This document shows, one piece after another, positions 21,424 through 32,759 of a DNA stretch of 64,000 nt. Both the position numbers and the translations under genes were made by a program. The DNA is from Citrobacter sp. wls619. Its GTDB lineage: Bacteria; Pseudomonadota; Gammaproteobacteria; Enterobacterales; Enterobacteriaceae. The stretch is taken from NCBI RefSeq assembly GCF_005281345.1, contig NZ_SZXJ01000098.1, positions 124,001 to 188,000 of the forward strand, given 5' to 3'. Numbering within the stretch: the stretch's first letter is position 1; every line of letters starts with the position of its first letter. The notes beneath the pieces were generated by a model. It did not search any database. It saw nothing but the letters and a program-made list of their open reading frames with translations, and was not told the origin of the DNA.

Positions 21424-22761
21424 TTACCAGCGCTCTTTCAGCAGGTTCGGCTGAATACCACTAATTACGTGGGTATTGCTGAAAGTCTGCTTAATGCCAG
21501 CTTCGAATTCTTCGCGGAAATATTTAATGGCGCTCTGCAGCGGTTCAACCGCGCCCGGTGCGTGTGCACAGAAGGTTTTACCCGGGCCGAGGAAACGACA
21601 CAGTTGCTCAAGTGTCTCGATATCCCCAGGCTGGCCTTCACCACGCTCCAGCGCACGCAGAATTTTCACACTCCACGGCAGACCGTCACGGCACGGCGTA
21701 CACCAGCCGCAGGATTCGCGGGCGAAGAACTCTTCGAGGTTGCGCACTAGCGGTACCATGCCAATCTCGTGGTCAACCGCCATCGCCAGCGCGGTACCCA
21801 GACGGCTGCCTGCTTTACCGATGCTTTCGAATTCCATCGGCAAGTCGAGATGTGCCTCAGTGAGGAAGTCGGTTCCCGCTCCGCCCGGCTGCCAGGCTTT
21901 GAACTTCAGGCCATCGCGCATGCCGCCCGCGTAATCTTCGAGGATCTCACGCGCGGTAGTACCGAAAGGCAGCTCCCACAGTCCCGGATTCTTCACGCGA
22001 CCAGAGAAGCCCATCAGTTTGGTGCCCGCGTCTTTGCTCTGCGAAATGTTCTGGTACCACTCCACGCCGTTGGCGAGGATAGCCGGTACGTTACACAGGG
22101 TTTCGACGTTGTTAACGCAGGTCGGTTTACCCCATGCACCAGAGCTTGCCGGGAACGGCGGCTTGGAGCGCGGGTTCGCACGGCGACCTTCGAGGGAGTT
22201 AATCAGCGCGGTTTCTTCACCACAGATGTAACGCCCTGCCCCGGTGTGGACAAACAGTTCGAAATCGAAACCGGTGCCCATGATGTTTTTACCAAGCAGA
22301 CCGGCTTCGGTCGCTTCGGCAATTGCGCGGCGCAGATGCACAGCCGCTTCGATATACTCACCACGCAGGAAGATGTAACCACGGTACGCTTTCAGCGCGA
22401 ACGCGGAGATCAACATACCTTCCACCAGCAGGTGCGGCAGCTGTTCCATCAGCAGGCGGTCTTTATAGGTGCCCGGCTCCATTTCATCGGCGTTACACAG
22501 CAGGTAACGGATGTTCATGGATTCGTCTTTCGGCATCAGGCTCCACTTCAGGCCGGTGGAAAAGCCCGCGCCGCCACGCCCTTTCAGGCCAGCGTCTTTT
22601 ACCTGGTTGACGATTTCATCCGGTGACAGCCCGGTCAGGGCCTTACGCGCACCTTCATAGCCGTTCTTGCTACGGTATTCGTCCAACCAGACCGGCTGTT
22701 TATCATCGCGCAGACGCCAGGTCAGCGGATGTGTTTCGGGAGTACGGATAATGTCTTTCAT
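21424..22761 (-). CDS. nuoF: NuoF, NADH-binding subunit of Complex I
   Basis: NuoF holds FMN and the NADH site and passes electrons to cluster N3. The 445-residue protein has the glycine-rich loop [13 protein letters not shown] for NADH, the FMN region [19 protein letters not shown], and [12 protein letters not shown] plus a later FCAHAPGA cysteine for the [4Fe-4S] cluster. It overlaps nuoE by four bases. An ERIC element follows it before nuoG. Confidence 0.97.
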   Translation of the reverse strand: MKDIIRTPETHPLTWRLRDDKQPVWLDEYRSKNGYEGARKALTGLSPDEIVNQVKDAGLKGRGGAGFSTGLKWSLMPKDESMNIRYLLCNADEMEPGTYKDRLLMEQLPHLLVEGMLISAFALKAYRGYIFLRGEYIEAAVHLRRAIAEATEAGLLGKNIMGTGFDFELFVHTGAGRYICGEETALINSLEGRRANPRSKPPFPASSGAWGKPTCVNNVETLCNVPAILANGVEWYQNISQSKDAGTKLMGFSGRVKNPGLWELPFGTTAREILEDYAGGMRDGLKFKAWQPGGAGTDFLTEAHLDLPMEFESIGKAGSRLGTALAMAVDHEIGMVPLVRNLEEFFARESCGWCTPCRDGLPWSVKILRALERGEGQPGDIETLEQLCRFLGPGKTFCAHAPGAVEPLQSAIKYFREEFEAGIKQTFSNTHVISGIQPNLLKERW

Positions 22762-23258
22762 TTATACCGCTCCAACAGTTCGGGAATGCCTTCCGGGGTC
22801 AAGTGAGCATGAGTATCTTCATCGATCATCATGTTCGGCCCCTTGTCGCAGTTCCCCAGGCAACAGGTCGGCAACAGCGTAAAGCGACCATCAAAGGTCG
22901 TCTGCCCCGGCTTGATGTTGAGTTTTTTCTCAAGCGCAGCCTGGATCCCCTGGTAGCCATTGATATGGCACACGACGCTGTCGCAATAGCGGATCACGTG
23001 GCGACCGACCGGCTGGCGGAAGATCTGGCTATAGAATGTCGCAACACCTTCGACGTCGCTTGCTGGGATACCCAGCACGTCAGCGATCGCGTAGATCGCC
23101 CCATCCGGCACCCAGCCACGCTGTTTCTGAACGATTTTCAGCGCTTCAATGGACGCCGCACGCGGGTCTTCGTAGTGGTGCTTCTCGTGCTCAATCGCTT
23201 CACGCTCAGCCGCACTCAGCTCAAAAGCCTCGGTTTGTGGTTGTTGATTCTCGTGCAT
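22758..23258 (-). CDS. nuoE: NuoE, NADH-quinone oxidoreductase subunit E ([2Fe-2S])
   Basis: This 166-residue subunit carries cluster N1a. Four cysteines lie at the thioredoxin-like ligand positions: Cys92 and Cys97 in [12 protein letters not shown], and Cys133 and Cys137 in [12 protein letters not shown]. The N-terminal helical part is as in the family. It is two bases after nuoC and overlaps nuoF by four bases, so the NADH dehydrogenase module genes are tightly coupled. Confidence 0.97.
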   Translation of the reverse strand: MHENQQPQTEAFELSAAEREAIEHEKHHYEDPRAASIEALKIVQKQRGWVPDGAIYAIADVLGIPASDVEGVATFYSQIFRQPVGRHVIRYCDSVVCHINGYQGIQAALEKKLNIKPGQTTFDGRFTLLPTCCLGNCDKGPNMMIDEDTHAHLTPEGIPELLERYK

Positions 23259-23260
23259 AA

Positions 23261-25063
23261 TTAGCGGTCCACATCTGACATAACAAAATCGATACTACCC
23301 AGGTGGACGATAAGATCGGACACCAGGCTGCCACGTACTGCTACCGGGATCTGCTGCAAGTGCGCATAACTCGGGGTACGGATACGCGTACGGTAACTCA
23401 TGGTGCTGCCATCGCTGGTCAGGTAGTAACTGTTGATACCCTTGGTCGCTTCCACCATCTGGAAGGACTCGTTCGCCGGCATAACCGGGCCCCACGAAAC
23501 CTGCAGGAAGTGGGTGATCAGGGTTTCGATATGTTGCAGCGTGCGCTCTTTCGGCGGCGGCGTGGTCAGCGGGTGATCCGCTTTGAACGGGCCTTCCGGC
23601 ATGTTATTGAGGCACTGCTCAAGGATGCGCAGACTCTGGCGCAGCTCTTCAACTTTCAGCATCACGCGGGTATAGCAGTCGGATACACCGCCGCCAACCG
23701 GAACTTCAAAGTCAAAGTTCTCATAGCCAGAGTACGGACGTGATTTACGCACGTCAAAATCAATACCCGTCGCACGCAGCGCAGCACCGGTACAGCCCCA
23801 GTCCAGCGCTTCTTTTTTGCCGTAAGCGGCAACACCCTGCGAACGGCCTTTCAGGATGGTGTTACGCAGTGCGGCTTTCTCATAGGAATCCAGACGTTTT
23901 GGCATCCAGTCGAGGAAGTCACGCAGCAGTTTGTCCCACCCGCGCGGCAGATCGTGTGCGACACCACCGATACGGAACCAGGCCGGGTGCATACGGAAAC
24001 CGGTGATCGCTTCGACAACGTCATAAATTTTCTGACGGTCGGTAAAGGCGAAGAATACCGGGGTCATTGCGCCGACGTCCTGAATGAACGTGGAGATGTA
24101 CAGCAGGTGGCTGTTGATGCGGAACAGTTCAGAGAGCATGACGCGAATCACGTTCACGCGATCCGGTACGGTAATGCCCGCCAGCTTTTCGACTGCCAGC
24201 ACGTACGGCATTTCGTTCACGCAGCCGCCGAGGTACTCGATACGGTCAGTGTACGGAATATAGCTGTGCCAGGACTGACGCTCACCCATCTTTTCAGCGC
24301 CACGGTGGTGGTAGCCGATGTCAGGCACGCAGTCGACGATTTCTTCGCCATCAAGCTGCAGGACAATACGGAACGCACCGTGAGAAGACGGGTGGTTAGG
24401 ACCGAGGTTGAGGAACATGAAGTCCTCATTTTCGGTGCTACGCTTCATGCCCCAATCTTCTGGCTTGAAGGTCAATGATTCCATTTCCAGATCCTGTTTG
24501 GCTTTGGTCAGCTCAAACGGATCGAATTCAGTCGCGCGCGCTGGATAGTCTTTACGCAGCGGATGGCCTTCCCAGGTATGCGGCATCAGCAGACGCGTCA
24601 GGTGCGGGTGGCCTTCGATATCGATGCCAAACATTTCCCAGGTTTCACGCTCATACCAGTTGGCGTTCGGGAACAGTTTGGTGAAAGTCGGTACGCGCAG
24701 GTCGTTTTCAGACAATGCCACCTTGAGCATGATATCGCGATTGCGTTCAATGGAGATCAGGTGATAGAAAACGGAAAAATCCGCGGCGGGTAACCCTTCG
24801 CGGTGCGTACGCAGACGTTCGTCCATGCCGTGTAAGTCAAACAGCATGACGTAAGGTTTCGGCAGTCTCTTTAAGAAATCGCCAACTTCGAGTAACTGTT
24901 CACGCTTGACCCAGACAACGGGTACACCGGTGCGAGTCGCCTGAACGGTAAAGGCATCCGGCCCAAAACGGTTGCGCAGTTCGCCAATGACCGGGTCATC
25001 AAGGTGATCCCGTGTCTGCCATGCAGCGTCTTGCGCGGTTAAGTCGGTCATATTGTTCACCAT
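23261..25063 (-). CDS. nuoC: NuoCD, fused 30-kDa and 49-kDa subunits of Complex I
   Basis: In enterics, subunits C and D are one polypeptide, and this 600-residue protein shows that fusion. Residues to about 180 form the NuoC part ([11 protein letters not shown] and GHPLRKDYP motif). The rest is the NuoD hydrogenase-like part, with [33 protein letters not shown] and DFVMSDVDR at the end, lining the quinone cavity. The start at MVNNMTD matches K-12; MTDLTAQ four codons in is the alternative. Confidence 0.97.
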   Translation of the reverse strand: MVNNMTDLTAQDAAWQTRDHLDDPVIGELRNRFGPDAFTVQATRTGVPVVWVKREQLLEVGDFLKRLPKPYVMLFDLHGMDERLRTHREGLPAADFSVFYHLISIERNRDIMLKVALSENDLRVPTFTKLFPNANWYERETWEMFGIDIEGHPHLTRLLMPHTWEGHPLRKDYPARATEFDPFELTKAKQDLEMESLTFKPEDWGMKRSTENEDFMFLNLGPNHPSSHGAFRIVLQLDGEEIVDCVPDIGYHHRGAEKMGERQSWHSYIPYTDRIEYLGGCVNEMPYVLAVEKLAGITVPDRVNVIRVMLSELFRINSHLLYISTFIQDVGAMTPVFFAFTDRQKIYDVVEAITGFRMHPAWFRIGGVAHDLPRGWDKLLRDFLDWMPKRLDSYEKAALRNTILKGRSQGVAAYGKKEALDWGCTGAALRATGIDFDVRKSRPYSGYENFDFEVPVGGGVSDCYTRVMLKVEELRQSLRILEQCLNNMPEGPFKADHPLTTPPPKERTLQHIETLITHFLQVSWGPVMPANESFQMVEATKGINSYYLTSDGSTMSYRTRIRTPSYAHLQQIPVAVRGSLVSDLIVHLGSIDFVMSDVDR

Positions 25064-25110
25064 TGCAAATGGTTCGTGGTAGTCGGCAGTGCTTCGCGCT
25101 GTTTATCCAC

Positions 25111-25222
25111 TTCATCCTTCAAGCTGTCTCGGTGTTGGCTGCCTTCCCTCACCCCAGTCACTTACTGATGTAAGCGCCAGGGGATTCGCTCAGTTGCCGC
25201 CTTGATACACCTTGAATGATTT
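25111..25222. repeat. ERIC element between nuoB and nuoC
   Basis: The core caccccagtcacttactgatgtaagcgccaggggattcgctc is a close ERIC match. Outer arms are tccttcaagctgtc and caccttgaatga. It is the second ERIC in the nuo operon, in the 211-base gap before nuoCD. Confidence 0.92.
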
Positions 25223-25274
25223 TGTGTATGTCTAATAGTTCACGAAGCGCAATGTTGCTGCCGACAGGCGCAAA

Positions 25275-25937
25275 TTAAATCTCGTCTGGTGTACGAAGAT
25301 TCGTTACAGCAATACGTTCGCCGCGTTTACGCTCGCGTTCTGACTGCATATTGGCGCGATAAACGCCCTGATCGCCAACCACCCAGGAGAGCGGACGGCG
25401 TTCTTTGCCAATGGAGTCTTGCAGCAGCATCAGTGCCTGCATGTACGCTTCTGGACGCGGCGGGCATCCCGGGATGTACACATCTACCGGAATAAATTTA
25501 TCAACGCCCTGCACTACCGAGTAGATATCGTACATACCGCCGGAGTTGGCGCATGCGCCCATGGAAATGACCCATTTCGGTTCCAGCATCTGATCGTAGA
25601 GGCGCTGAATAACCGGGGCCATTTTGGTAAAGCAGGTTCCGGCTACGACCATCAGGTCAGCCTGACGCGGTGATGCACGCAGAACTTCCGCACCAAAACG
25701 GGCCACGTCATGCACGGCGGTAAACGAGGTCACCATCTCTACGTAGCAGCAGGACAGGCCAAAGTTGTATGGCCAAATTGAGTTTTTACGGCCCCAGTTA
25801 ACCATGTCATGCAGTTTGCCCATGAACACGTTTTTGTTAACTTCTTGCTCCAGGGGGTCGGTTACGATCTCCTGTTTTTGCAGGGGGTAACGGTCGTTCT
25901 CACCGTTAGGATCTATGCGGGTGAGCGTATAATCCAT
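25275..25937 (-). CDS. nuoB: NuoB, NADH-quinone oxidoreductase subunit B (cluster N2)
   Basis: NuoB holds the terminal [4Fe-4S] cluster N2 that reduces quinone. The 220-residue protein keeps the tandem cysteines Cys63-Cys64 in GLSCCYVEM, plus Cys129 in [12 protein letters not shown] and Cys158 in [10 protein letters not shown]. It lies 15 bases after nuoA. The ERIC-containing gap separates it from nuoCD. Confidence 0.97.
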   Translation of the reverse strand: MDYTLTRIDPNGENDRYPLQKQEIVTDPLEQEVNKNVFMGKLHDMVNWGRKNSIWPYNFGLSCCYVEMVTSFTAVHDVARFGAEVLRASPRQADLMVVAGTCFTKMAPVIQRLYDQMLEPKWVISMGACANSGGMYDIYSVVQGVDKFIPVDVYIPGCPPRPEAYMQALMLLQDSIGKERRPLSWVVGDQGVYRANMQSERERKRGERIAVTNLRTPDEI

Positions 25938-25952
25938 CTTAATGCCTCGCGG

Positions 25953-26396
25953 TTAGCGTTGACGATTAGCGATACTGTTCGTTTCCGGGTTCATACGCTC
26001 GCGGCGTGAACGCGCGGGCGTCCAGTCCAGCGCGCCAATACGCACCAGATAAACCAGACCTGCCAGTAACACAAAAATAAAAATTGCAGCTTCCACAAAG
26101 CCAATCCAACCGCTTTCACGGATAGAAGTTGACCATGCGAACAGATACAGCGCTTCAACGTCGAAGATAACGAAGAACATGGCTACCAGATAAAACTTGG
26201 CAGACAGGCGCAAGCGGGCGGTGCCGACCGAGTCGATACCTGATTCAAACGGCACGTTTTTAGATCTCGCGCGTGCGCGACCACCTAAAAACCAACCGCC
26301 GACGAGCATCAGGCAGCACAGGCCAATGGCGACAATAAGAAAGATAGCGAATGCCCAGTGATGAGCGATGACTTCAGTGGATGTTGACATACTCAT
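25953..26396 (-). CDS. nuoA: NuoA, NADH-quinone oxidoreductase subunit A
   Basis: First gene of the nuo operon. This 147-residue membrane subunit has three helices, the conserved loop [41 protein letters not shown] (Asp and Glu in the third-helix region) and a basic C-terminal tail. It interacts with NuoH and NuoJ beside the quinone chamber. A 626-base region with no gene lies upstream, up to lrhA. Confidence 0.96.
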   Translation of the reverse strand: MSMSTSTEVIAHHWAFAIFLIVAIGLCCLMLVGGWFLGGRARARSKNVPFESGIDSVGTARLRLSAKFYLVAMFFVIFDVEALYLFAWSTSIRESGWIGFVEAAIFIFVLLAGLVYLVRIGALDWTPARSRRERMNPETNSIANRQR

Positions 26397-26941
26397 TGCT
26401 TACTCATCAAAAGTAGCGCCAAATTCTCTGCTCTTTTCGGCAGATGAACGCCACATCGATTCATGGGGAGGAATAAAAAAAACCTTACAATCACTGTAGA
26501 AAATCATTTATACAGCCAATTGATGGGGTTTTTTACTCCTTTCTATAACCTTTTGTCAACTTTAACAAAAGTTTCCTCACATTATTTTACACTGTTCCAA
26601 CTTCATTAACATAAAGTGCTCTTTAGACTAATTCCGATCGCATCATCAGTCATTTTTAATGTTGTTGAATCGTGTCCGTTGTGAAGTAAAAAAGATAATA
26701 CACGTCTATTTTGACAGGAATTCGCACAGATGCCTCCCCCTAAATGGGAGTATTTTCTTGATCTGTGACACGCTTTTGTTAATTCACCATAAAAAACAGC
26801 AACAATTTCTCTAGTTTTTTAACATGGAAATGAATAGCGCCTCGAGTGATTATTTTTTGCACTATCTGTGGGTGGCTTTTTTACCTACTGATTTTGTTAA
26901 GTTTTGGTATACAAAATGGCATCTCCGACCATTATTTGCAT
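26397..26941. promoter_or_regulatory. Long AT-rich region upstream of nuoA (nuo promoter region)
   Basis: No supported gene is found in this stretch. The sequence is AT-rich, with runs such as gaggaataaaaaaaacc and catttatacagcc. In E. coli the nuo promoters lie in the equivalent interval and respond to ArcA, NarL and IHF. I did not identify individual binding sites here. The assignment rests on position only. Confidence 0.6.
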
Positions 26942-26988
26942 AAAAAAAGAGCCACTGGATGTTTTTTCATCACCAGCGACTCTTTTTT
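26942..26988. terminator. Intrinsic terminator downstream of lrhA
   Basis: An A-run followed by gag..ctgg..atg pairs with cat..ccag..ctc, followed by a T-run on each strand. It lies 35 bases past the lrhA stop on the minus strand and should also insulate in the other direction. Confidence 0.85.
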
Positions 26989-27022
26989 GCACTTACATTT
27001 TATAACGATTATTTATGGTACA

Positions 27023-27961
27023 TCACTCGAAGTCGCCCTCAACAATCAGCGAATCATCTCCCCCTTCAGGGGTAAACTGGTTGTATTGCCACGGATTTTG
27101 ATAGGTCTGCATCGACTTAAAGATCACCTGAGCCAGCTCATTTTGTGAGGCAGGGTCGCAGCACAGCAAGTACTCTGTTTCCGGCAACGGTGGCAATCCG
27201 TCCGCCGCGCCCAGTACGCGTAAATCCGGGCTCATCATTTCTACTGGACGGGCAGTCACGCCCAACCCCGCCTTCACCGCCGCACGCACAGCCGCTAATG
27301 TTGAAGCAACATAGGCCAGACGCCACGGGATCTGCGCAGCGTTCAGCGTTGCCAGCACCATATCGCGAAACGGACTCGGATCGTCCAGCAGCACCAGCGG
27401 CACCGGTTCACCTTTTTGTAAAATATACTCGGCCGCACAATACCAGTGCGTCGGTGAGGTACGCAGATTCAGACACTCAAAATCGCCTGGCCGGTTGGTT
27501 GTCACCACCAGATCAACGTCTTGTGACTTCAGCATATCCACCATGTAGGCGTTACGTTTCACTCTGACATCCAGCGCAAGCTTCGGATAAACCGAACTTA
27601 TCCGGTTCAGCAGAAAAGGAAGGATGGTATCCGCTGACTCATCAGAAGCGCCAATAGTTAACACTCCCTGAAGATTGTTAAACATCAATGATGAGCATGC
27701 CTCATCATTAAAACGCAATATTTTTCTGGCGTAACCCAACAGCTGAATCCCATGCTCGGTCAGTAGTTTGTTACGTCCATGGCGCGCGAACAACTCTTTC
27801 CCCACTAGTTGTTCGAGGCGTTGCATTTGCTGACTCACCGCAGACTGAGTGCGACATACCGCAGCTGCCGCAGCCGCGAAGGTATTCAGATCGGCAACAG
27901 CAACGAAGGTTCTCAGCAGATCGAGGTCGAGGTTAATTATCGGACGATTTGCATTTATCAT
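27023..27961 (-). CDS. lrhA: LrhA, LysR-type regulator of flagella, fimbriae and RpoS
   Basis: This 312-residue LysR-family regulator has an N-terminal winged helix-turn-helix (about 13-72; [25 protein letters not shown]) and a periplasmic-binding-like effector domain. In E. coli, LrhA represses flhDC and type 1 fimbriae and lowers RpoS translation. It is flanked by long non-coding regions on both sides, in the same arrangement as K-12. An intrinsic terminator follows it. Confidence 0.95.
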   Translation of the reverse strand: MINANRPIINLDLDLLRTFVAVADLNTFAAAAAAVCRTQSAVSQQMQRLEQLVGKELFARHGRNKLLTEHGIQLLGYARKILRFNDEACSSLMFNNLQGVLTIGASDESADTILPFLLNRISSVYPKLALDVRVKRNAYMVDMLKSQDVDLVVTTNRPGDFECLNLRTSPTHWYCAAEYILQKGEPVPLVLLDDPSPFRDMVLATLNAAQIPWRLAYVASTLAAVRAAVKAGLGVTARPVEMMSPDLRVLGAADGLPPLPETEYLLCCDPASQNELAQVIFKSMQTYQNPWQYNQFTPEGGDDSLIVEGDFE

Positions 27962-28886
27962 AATTTTTCACTTACTCGCGGGTCATACCGGGTTAATGCT
28001 GTGCATTCAGAAACAAACAACTCCATTTGTAATGGACCTCCCTCGCCGTTTCACCAAGTGTAACCGGGTGAAAATAAGGATGTATTTGCTTTAACAAACG
28101 AAACAATTCCTCTTCAGCGCTATTTAATACCCGTGGTACTCATCGGAATATAGCAACGAGAAAGAGTCACTTTTTAGCTATTGGATGATTCTGACTAATG
28201 GAAAACATGTAAACTTTGTAAATTTAAAAAATAGTTAACGAACACTAATTTACACATTAAAAACTAACTTTTCAGTATGTTAGAAACTCTCAACTAACAT
28301 TAGAATTATCGCAAAACACAAGTTGCGTACCATTTCATGGGACTTATCTTAACCTAAAACCACTATATTTATAAGTGTTATCGCGAATTAATCGAAGCAA
28401 AAAGGTGTTAACTCAGACTAGTGGTTTTCGTATTATTAACGCGTTCAATAAATCCTGTTTAAATATTAAATAATAATTAATTAAGAATGCCACCATTCAT
28501 TAATTATACTTAACAATAGATTCACACCGCGCCGTTGTCAGATCAGGCCGATAACAGTTTGTCAGGCTCAAACCTCAGTATTTTCGAATCGCGCAATACC
28601 GCAGAGACTGCCGACCGCGCACCGCTTTGCACACCCCACTATTTTCAGCCAAACAAATCACCACATCCAAGTCGCCATCGCGAAATATATAACCATAAAA
28701 TACAAAATATCAAGATTATAATTCTATATTAAATTCATTATTTAGTTATTACCAGTTAATTATAACCTCGCAACTTTCGAAATCTTCTACTAAAGACCCT
28801 TCAAAACTCACCGTCGGGGGAGTACATTGTTCTGTGCTGACTTCCACGGCAGGGAGTGGCATTCACAGCTAAAAAGGTCAAGATTC
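27962..28886. promoter_or_regulatory. 925-base AT-rich intergenic region between lrhA and alaA
   Basis: The two genes are divergent, so both promoters must lie here. The sequence is strongly AT-rich, especially 28130-28480 and 28690-28800, with no frame that looks like a real gene. E. coli has a gap of similar size at this place. LrhA autoregulates its gene there, and AT-rich DNA of this kind is typical of H-NS or LysR target regions. I could not assign single sites. Confidence 0.6.
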
Positions 28887-30104
28887 ATGTCCCCCATTGA
28901 AAAATCCAGCAAATTAGAAAATGTCTGTTATGACATTCGTGGCCCGGTTCTGAAGGAAGCAAAGCGCCTGGAAGAAGAAGGCAATAAAGTTCTGAAACTC
29001 AATATCGGCAACCCTGCGCCATTCGGGTTTGAAGCACCAGATGAAATTCTGGTCGATGTGATACGCAACTTGCCTACCGCACAAGGGTATTGCGATTCAA
29101 AAGGTCTTTATTCAGCCCGCAAAGCGATCATGCAGCATTACCAGGCCCGCGGGATGCGCGATGTTACCGTGGAGGACATTTATATCGGTAACGGCGTTTC
29201 TGAATTAATCGTTCAGGCGATGCAGGCGTTGCTGAACAGTGGGGACGAAATGCTGGTTCCTGCACCTGATTACCCGCTGTGGACAGCGGCAGTATCGCTC
29301 TCTGGCGGTAATGCCGTGCACTACCTGTGTGATGAATCGTCAGACTGGTTCCCGGACCTTGATGATATTCGGGCAAAAATCACCCCGCGCACGCGAGGGA
29401 TCGTCATCATCAACCCAAACAACCCTACCGGTGCTGTCTACTCCAAAGAGCTGCTGATGGAGATTGTTGAGATTGCTCGCCAGAACAACCTCATTATCTT
29501 TGCTGACGAGATTTATGACAAAATTCTCTATGATGATGCCGAGCATCACTCAATTGCGGCAATGGCCCCGGATCTGCTGACGATTACCTTCAACGGCCTG
29601 TCAAAAACTTACCGTGTCGCGGGATTCCGCCAGGGCTGGATGGTACTGAACGGACCGAAGAAACATGCCAAAGGGTATATTGAAGGTCTTGAAATGCTGG
29701 CCTCCATGCGCCTGTGTGCCAACGTCCCGGCGCAACACGCCATTCAAACCGCGCTGGGTGGATACCAAAGCATCAGCGAATTTATCATGCCAGGCGGACG
29801 TTTGTATGAACAGCGCAACCGGGCCTGGGAATTACTGAATGATATTCCGGGCGTTTCCTGTGTGAAACCGCGCGGCGCGCTGTATATGTTCCCGAAAATT
29901 GATGCCAAACGCTTCAATATTCATGATGACCAGAAAATGGTACTCGATTTCCTGCTACAGGAAAAAGTCCTGCTGGTCCAGGGCACCGCATTCAACTGGC
30001 CGTGGCCGGATCACTTCCGTATCGTCACGCTACCGCGTATTGATGATATTGAAATGTCGCTGAGCAAGTTTGAGCGTTTCCTGTCCGGTTATCACCAGCT
30101 GTAA
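28887..30104 (+). CDS. alaA: AlaA, glutamate-pyruvate aminotransferase
   Basis: AlaA (formerly YfbQ) is the main alanine-forming transaminase of enterics. The 405-residue fold-type I PLP enzyme has IGNPAPFGF, INPNNPTGAVY, FADEIYDKI and the PLP lysine Lys240 in FNGLSKTYRVAGFRQGW. A frame 20 codons longer is open (28827), but the start at MSPIEKSSKL matches K-12 length and is preceded by an AAAGG-type ribosome site. It is separated from yfbR by a hairpin. Confidence 0.96.
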   Translation: MSPIEKSSKLENVCYDIRGPVLKEAKRLEEEGNKVLKLNIGNPAPFGFEAPDEILVDVIRNLPTAQGYCDSKGLYSARKAIMQHYQARGMRDVTVEDIYIGNGVSELIVQAMQALLNSGDEMLVPAPDYPLWTAAVSLSGGNAVHYLCDESSDWFPDLDDIRAKITPRTRGIVIINPNNPTGAVYSKELLMEIVEIARQNNLIIFADEIYDKILYDDAEHHSIAAMAPDLLTITFNGLSKTYRVAGFRQGWMVLNGPKKHAKGYIEGLEMLASMRLCANVPAQHAIQTALGGYQSISEFIMPGGRLYEQRNRAWELLNDIPGVSCVKPRGALYMFPKIDAKRFNIHDDQKMVLDFLLQEKVLLVQGTAFNWPWPDHFRIVTLPRIDDIEMSLSKFERFLSGYHQL

Positions 30105-30113
30105 TCATGCAAA

Positions 30114-30141
30114 GTGCTACCGGGTTTGCATCCGGTAGTAC
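30114..30141. other. Hairpin between alaA and yfbR
   Basis: Arms gtgctaccgg and ccggtagtac (one mismatch) lie around an eight-base loop, ten bases after the alaA stop. Downstream is CTCTCTG rather than a T-run, so termination would be partial at best. Confidence 0.55.
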
Positions 30142-30187
30142 TCTCTGCGCAAAATACCGTTACTGAAGTCACAGAGTAAGGGTCGTT

Positions 30188-30787
30188 ATGAAGCAGAGCC
30201 ACTTTTTTGCCCACTTATCCCGTCTGAAGCTCATCAACCGCTGGCCGCTGATGCGTAACGTACGCACCGAAAACGTCTCCGAACATAGCCTGCAGGTCGC
30301 CATGGTCGCCCATGCGCTGGCCGCGATTAAGAACCGGAAATTTGGTGGTCAGGTTAACGCAGAGCGCATCGCGCTACTGGCGATGTACCACGACGCTTCC
30401 GAAGTACTGACCGGCGACCTCCCTACCCCGGTAAAATACTTCAACTCACAAATTGCTCAGGAATATAAAGCCATTGAGAAAATTGCCCAGCAGAAGCTGG
30501 TCGATATGGTTCCGGATGAATTACGCGATATCTTTGCGCCATTAATTGATGAGCACGCCAGCAGCGATGAAGAGAGATCGATTGTGAAGCAGGCCGATGC
30601 CCTGTGCGCCTATCTGAAATGTCTGGAAGAGCTTTCGGCCGGTAACAACGAGTTTCTGCTGGCGAAAACACGGCTGGAAAAAACGCTGGAGTCACGGCGT
30701 AGTGAAGAGATGGACTATTTTTTAGCGGTCTTTGTCCCAAGCTTCCATCTGTCGCTGGATGAAATCAGTCAGGATTCACCGCTGTAA
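30188..30787 (+). CDS. yfbR: YfbR, 5'-deoxynucleotidase (HD domain)
   Basis: YfbR dephosphorylates deoxyribonucleoside 5'-monophosphates, including dUMP precursors in thymidylate salvage. The 199-residue protein has the HD-domain metal ligands His33 (SEHSLQVA), His68-Asp69 (MYHDASE) and Asp137 (KQADALC), plus Glu72 for catalysis. Length equals the K-12 protein. It is a single-gene unit followed by a REP element and convergent yfbS. Confidence 0.95.
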   Translation: MKQSHFFAHLSRLKLINRWPLMRNVRTENVSEHSLQVAMVAHALAAIKNRKFGGQVNAERIALLAMYHDASEVLTGDLPTPVKYFNSQIAQEYKAIEKIAQQKLVDMVPDELRDIFAPLIDEHASSDEERSIVKQADALCAYLKCLEELSAGNNEFLLAKTRLEKTLESRRSEEMDYFLAVFVPSFHLSLDEISQDSPL

Positions 30788-30808
30788 GTTTGTGGCGACG
30801 TTATGTAG

Positions 30809-30837
30809 GCCGGATAAGGCGGCAGCCGCCATCCGGC
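30809..30837. repeat. REP element between yfbR and yfbS
   Basis: gccggataaggcg...cgccatccggc is a near-consensus REP palindrome. It lies in the gap between two convergent genes, the usual place for such elements. Confidence 0.9.
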
Positions 30838-30849
30838 GCATAATAAAAA

Positions 30850-32682
30850 TCAAAACGGGAACAGCATCGGGATCATCACCACACACACCGCCATCACGAT
30901 CACCGTAAATGGCACACCAATTTTCACGAAGTCACTAAAGCTATAGTTACCCGGCCCCAATACCAGCGTGTTGACGGGTGATGAGACTGGCGTCATAAAG
31001 GCTGCAGATGCCGCCATCGCAATGACCATCGCAAAAGGATACGGCGAAACGCCCATCGACTTCGCCGCCGCCAGCGCAATCGGCGCCATCAGCACCGCTG
31101 TTGCGGTATTCGAGATAAATAAGCCAATGGTCGCACACAGGACAAACAGACAACCCAGCATCATATACGGGCCATAGCCCCCACCGACGTCCATGAGTCC
31201 TTTTACCACCAGATCGACACCGCCGGTTTTTTGTAAAGCCAGCGCGAAGGGCATCATCCCGACGATCAAGATAATGCTTGGCCAGTGGATCGCCTTATAG
31301 GCGCTCTCTGCATCAATACATCGGAATTTCCCCATCAGCAGACAGGCGATAATCGCAGCAACCGTATTAGGGATTTCATCGGTGAGCATTAACGCGACCA
31401 TCAGCACCAGACAGAAAATCGCGTGCGGTGCCTGGCTGTGTGCCGGAGACGCTTCACTGACTTCGACCGGCATGTTTAACACCACAAAGTCGCGGCCCTT
31501 TTTCCCAAGCGCGGTGATAAGTTTCCAGTTACCCACGACCAGAATAATATCCCCCATCAGCAACGGTTCATCCACTACCGCACCGTCCATCGCTGTACCA
31601 TCACGCTTCACCCCGACGACGTTCAGGCCGTAACGCGTACGAAACGCGATTTCCCGTACCGTTTTACCGATTAATTCTGATTCCGGGATCAACGAAATCT
31701 CAGCCATCCCCACATCGAGCGCCTGTTCGGAAAAATACTCGCCGCGCAACACCATCGGCTCCAGCAATTGTTCGCTGCAGAATTCGCGCAGATCGACATC
31801 AGCGGCGGACATATCAATGAGCAAAACGTCGCGGGCACGGAACTCAGAAACCCCATTAACGTCCACAATCACGCGCCGAAAGCGACGCCAGCGCTCAACA
31901 CCAATCACGTTCGCCCCGTAGCGCTCACGCAGCTTCAGGTCGTCAAGACGCTGGCCAATCATCGGCGAGCCGGGACGAATAGCCAGGCGGCGGGCGCGCC
32001 CCGTCAGACGATACTCTTTGATAAGATCGCGAAAGGTGCGGCGTTTCCAGCCATCCCCCTGCTGCCCGGAGTCCTCACCCTTGAGCATAAAACGCATCAG
32101 CAGCATGTAAATAATGCCGAGCACCAGAACAACCAGCCCCAACGGAGTCACGCTGAAAAAACTGAAGCCGTTAAGTCCTTCTCGCAGTAACTCACTGTTG
32201 ACGACCAGGTTCGGTGGTGTCGCCACCAGCGTCATCATGCCGCTGATAAGCCCCGCGAAGCTAAGCGGCATCATCAGGCGTGAGGGAGAGGTTTGCATGC
32301 GCATAGATACGCTTAAAACAACAGGAATAAAAATCGCGACTACGCCGGTGGAACTCATAAAGGCACCGAGCCCGGCGACGGTGATCATCAGCAAAACCAG
32401 CATTTTGACTTCACTACTGCCGGCCACCTTCACCAGCCAGGCCCCCATCACGGTAGCCACCCCGGTACGCACCAGGCCGTCACCAATGATAAATAAGGCC
32501 GCAATCAAAATAACGTTCGGATCGCTGAAACCCGAAAAAGCCTCTGAGATGCTCAGTGTTCCACTCAGAACAAAGGCAATGATGACCAACAGAGCAACGG
32601 CATCCATACGCACTCTGCCAGTAGCAAACAAAACGACGGCAATCGCCAACAATGAGAGAACCCATATCAATTCACCGTTCAC
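30850..32682 (-). CDS. yfbS: YfbS, putative anion transporter with RCK_C domains
   Basis: This 610-residue membrane protein is of the CitMHS/SLC13-like divalent anion symporter group. Hydrophobic blocks at about 1-200 and 400-610 enclose a cytosolic insert with two TrkA-C (RCK_C) domains, seen as [32 protein letters not shown] and the similar [29 protein letters not shown]. The duplicated ATPPN/SSPVN-type hairpins ([21 protein letters not shown]) are the substrate signatures. The substrate is unknown. Confidence 0.93.
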   Translation of the reverse strand: MNGELIWVLSLLAIAVVLFATGRVRMDAVALLVIIAFVLSGTLSISEAFSGFSDPNVILIAALFIIGDGLVRTGVATVMGAWLVKVAGSSEVKMLVLLMITVAGLGAFMSSTGVVAIFIPVVLSVSMRMQTSPSRLMMPLSFAGLISGMMTLVATPPNLVVNSELLREGLNGFSFFSVTPLGLVVLVLGIIYMLLMRFMLKGEDSGQQGDGWKRRTFRDLIKEYRLTGRARRLAIRPGSPMIGQRLDDLKLRERYGANVIGVERWRRFRRVIVDVNGVSEFRARDVLLIDMSAADVDLREFCSEQLLEPMVLRGEYFSEQALDVGMAEISLIPESELIGKTVREIAFRTRYGLNVVGVKRDGTAMDGAVVDEPLLMGDIILVVGNWKLITALGKKGRDFVVLNMPVEVSEASPAHSQAPHAIFCLVLMVALMLTDEIPNTVAAIIACLLMGKFRCIDAESAYKAIHWPSIILIVGMMPFALALQKTGGVDLVVKGLMDVGGGYGPYMMLGCLFVLCATIGLFISNTATAVLMAPIALAAAKSMGVSPYPFAMVIAMAASAAFMTPVSSPVNTLVLGPGNYSFSDFVKIGVPFTVIVMAVCVVMIPMLFPF

Positions 32683-32725
32683 AACATATCCTTGTTAAAT
32701 GAGAGGGATGGATTGAGTTTGCCAT

Positions 32726-32750
32726 AAAAAAGCCCCAACAGTCTGGGGCT
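32726..32750 (-). terminator. Intrinsic terminator downstream of hxpA
   Basis: Read on the minus strand, the stem agcccca/tggggct with a six-base loop is followed by TTTTTTA. It starts ten bases after the hxpA (yfbT) stop codon. Confidence 0.92.
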
Positions 32751-32759
32751 AAATCACGA

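Noticed and set aside
26846-27148. Open frame of 100 codons overlapping the lrhA 3' end
   Set aside because: It crosses the lrhA terminator and the lrhA coding end, has no ribosome site and looks like random AT-rich sequence.
28535-28732. Open frame of 65 codons in the lrhA-alaA gap
   Set aside because: No ribosome site, atypical composition, and nothing recognisable in the product.
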